From Alviniconcha marisindica (taxonomy: Eukaryota > Mollusca > Gastropoda > Provannidae): DNA of 64,000 nt. Where the stretch lies: positions 886,001-950,000 of the forward strand of contig JABMCL010000713.1 of assembly GCA_018857735.1 (NCBI GenBank). Direction: 5' to 3'. The notes beneath the pieces are model-generated. The model searched no databases and had not been told where the DNA came from. It saw nothing but the letters and a program-made list of their open reading frames with translations. This document shows, piece after piece, positions 63,312 to 64,000 of the stretch. Both the position numbers and the translations under genes were made by a program. The stretch's first letter is position 1. Each line of letters starts with the position of its first letter.

Positions 63312-63841
63312 TTGACAAACGGTTGATTTAGGATTTCCGGGCAAAAAACAAAACAAAACAAAACGACAGCGGAGCGGGGGGTAGTGACTGAAGGGAAGCC
63401 ACTCGTGCTTAACGATTTGACAGGCTCCCTTATTAGCCTGATTAGGTCCCTTGGACTGATGAGACAACGGTTGAATATTCTTTGACTTTATGGGACAAAT
63501 GAGTCCTCTTCCTCCTTCTAAACTCAGATGTGAATAGCGGTGGCAAAAACTTGAGGGCTTTGGAGTTACAAACCTAGTCTGTCTGAAAAGAAGGCAGTGG
63601 TGATGATCGACGGTGTGTGTATAATTATTGGCTTTTTCGGTTTTCAGTGTTGCGTGTAAATATAAACGTATAGAGCAGTGGTAGAAATCATTCGCTGGTG
63701 TAAATCACTGGCTTTTTAAGTTTCTGCGAGTAAAGTTAATTATAGAGCTTGCACCTGTGTGGTGTGTGTCATTATTGCGGACCATGTGTTTTCTACAGAG
63801 TGTGTGCCATGTGTTTTCCGTACAGAGCCATGTGGCTACAG

Positions 63842-64000
63842 AGTAAGTAAAGCATGGTGCTTAACGTCCACAGAAACCGTACGGCTTATTAGGGACGGGG
63901 AGAAGGGTGGGGGTGGGGGTGGGGGGGGGGGGGGGGGGGGGGGAAGGGAGTATGGAGGTGGGGGAGAGATAGATTATATACCTATCGCTACACTGTCACC
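63842..64000 (-). mobile_element. tRNA-derived SINE, family A, cut by window end
   Basis: The reverse complement reads GGTGACAGTGTAGCGATAGG at the window end. A C-tract follows (here a G-tract of about 30), then the core TAATAAGCCGTACGGTTTCT and GTGGACGTTAAGCACCATGC, and a TTTACTTACTC tail. The tRNA head must lie beyond 64000. Confidence 0.85.

Overview
The window is animal nuclear DNA. It carries two split genes with GT-AG introns, long introns, dense microsatellites and minisatellites, and several SINE-like families. The proteins are a vertebrate-type (type II) cryptochrome and a single FRS2/FRS3-like docking protein, each with short invertebrate-type differences. Together with the repeat landscape this suggests a lophotrochozoan, most likely a marine mollusc such as a gastropod. 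That species guess is inference. It is not a bacterial or viral window, and no operon, CRISPR array, RNA gene or integrated virus was recognised.

Layout. 1-1771 is the 5' flank of a plus-strand cryptochrome gene, with CRE and E-box matches. 1772-15514 is the complete cryptochrome coding region in 12 exons, which I joined by hand into a 550-residue open frame. Its introns hold tandem repeats, SINE copies and a 1.25 kb G-rich minisatellite. 15515 to about 39290 is a 24 kb convergent intergenic/3'UTR zone of minisatellites, microsatellites and SINEs. 39297-45734 is a minus-strand FRS2-like gene with two coding exons (456 residues), split by a 5 kb intron in the middle of the PTB domain. 45735-64000 is repeat-rich DNA upstream of it. 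This stretch probably holds its 5' non-coding exons and promoter (candidates at 50706-50795 and about 63015-63250) and ends inside a SINE.

The two genes are convergent and there is no sign that they work together. Cryptochrome is expected to be a circadian transcriptional repressor. The FRS2-like protein is expected to be a membrane-anchored adaptor that recruits GRB2 and SHP2 to activated FGF or neurotrophin-type receptors.

The most unusual material is in the repeats. A tandem array of about 40 units lies directly after the first FRS2-like coding exon, and its units copy that exon's own 5' splice site. Two different SINEs sit back to back at one target site, with the 10-bp target duplication present three times. 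Modular SINE families share a core of about 35 bp, and that core also occurs in a seven-copy, nearly identical 81-bp array. A G-rich minisatellite in a cryptochrome intron leaves the coding frame open far into the intron. Most long open frames elsewhere are products of tandem repeats and are not genes.
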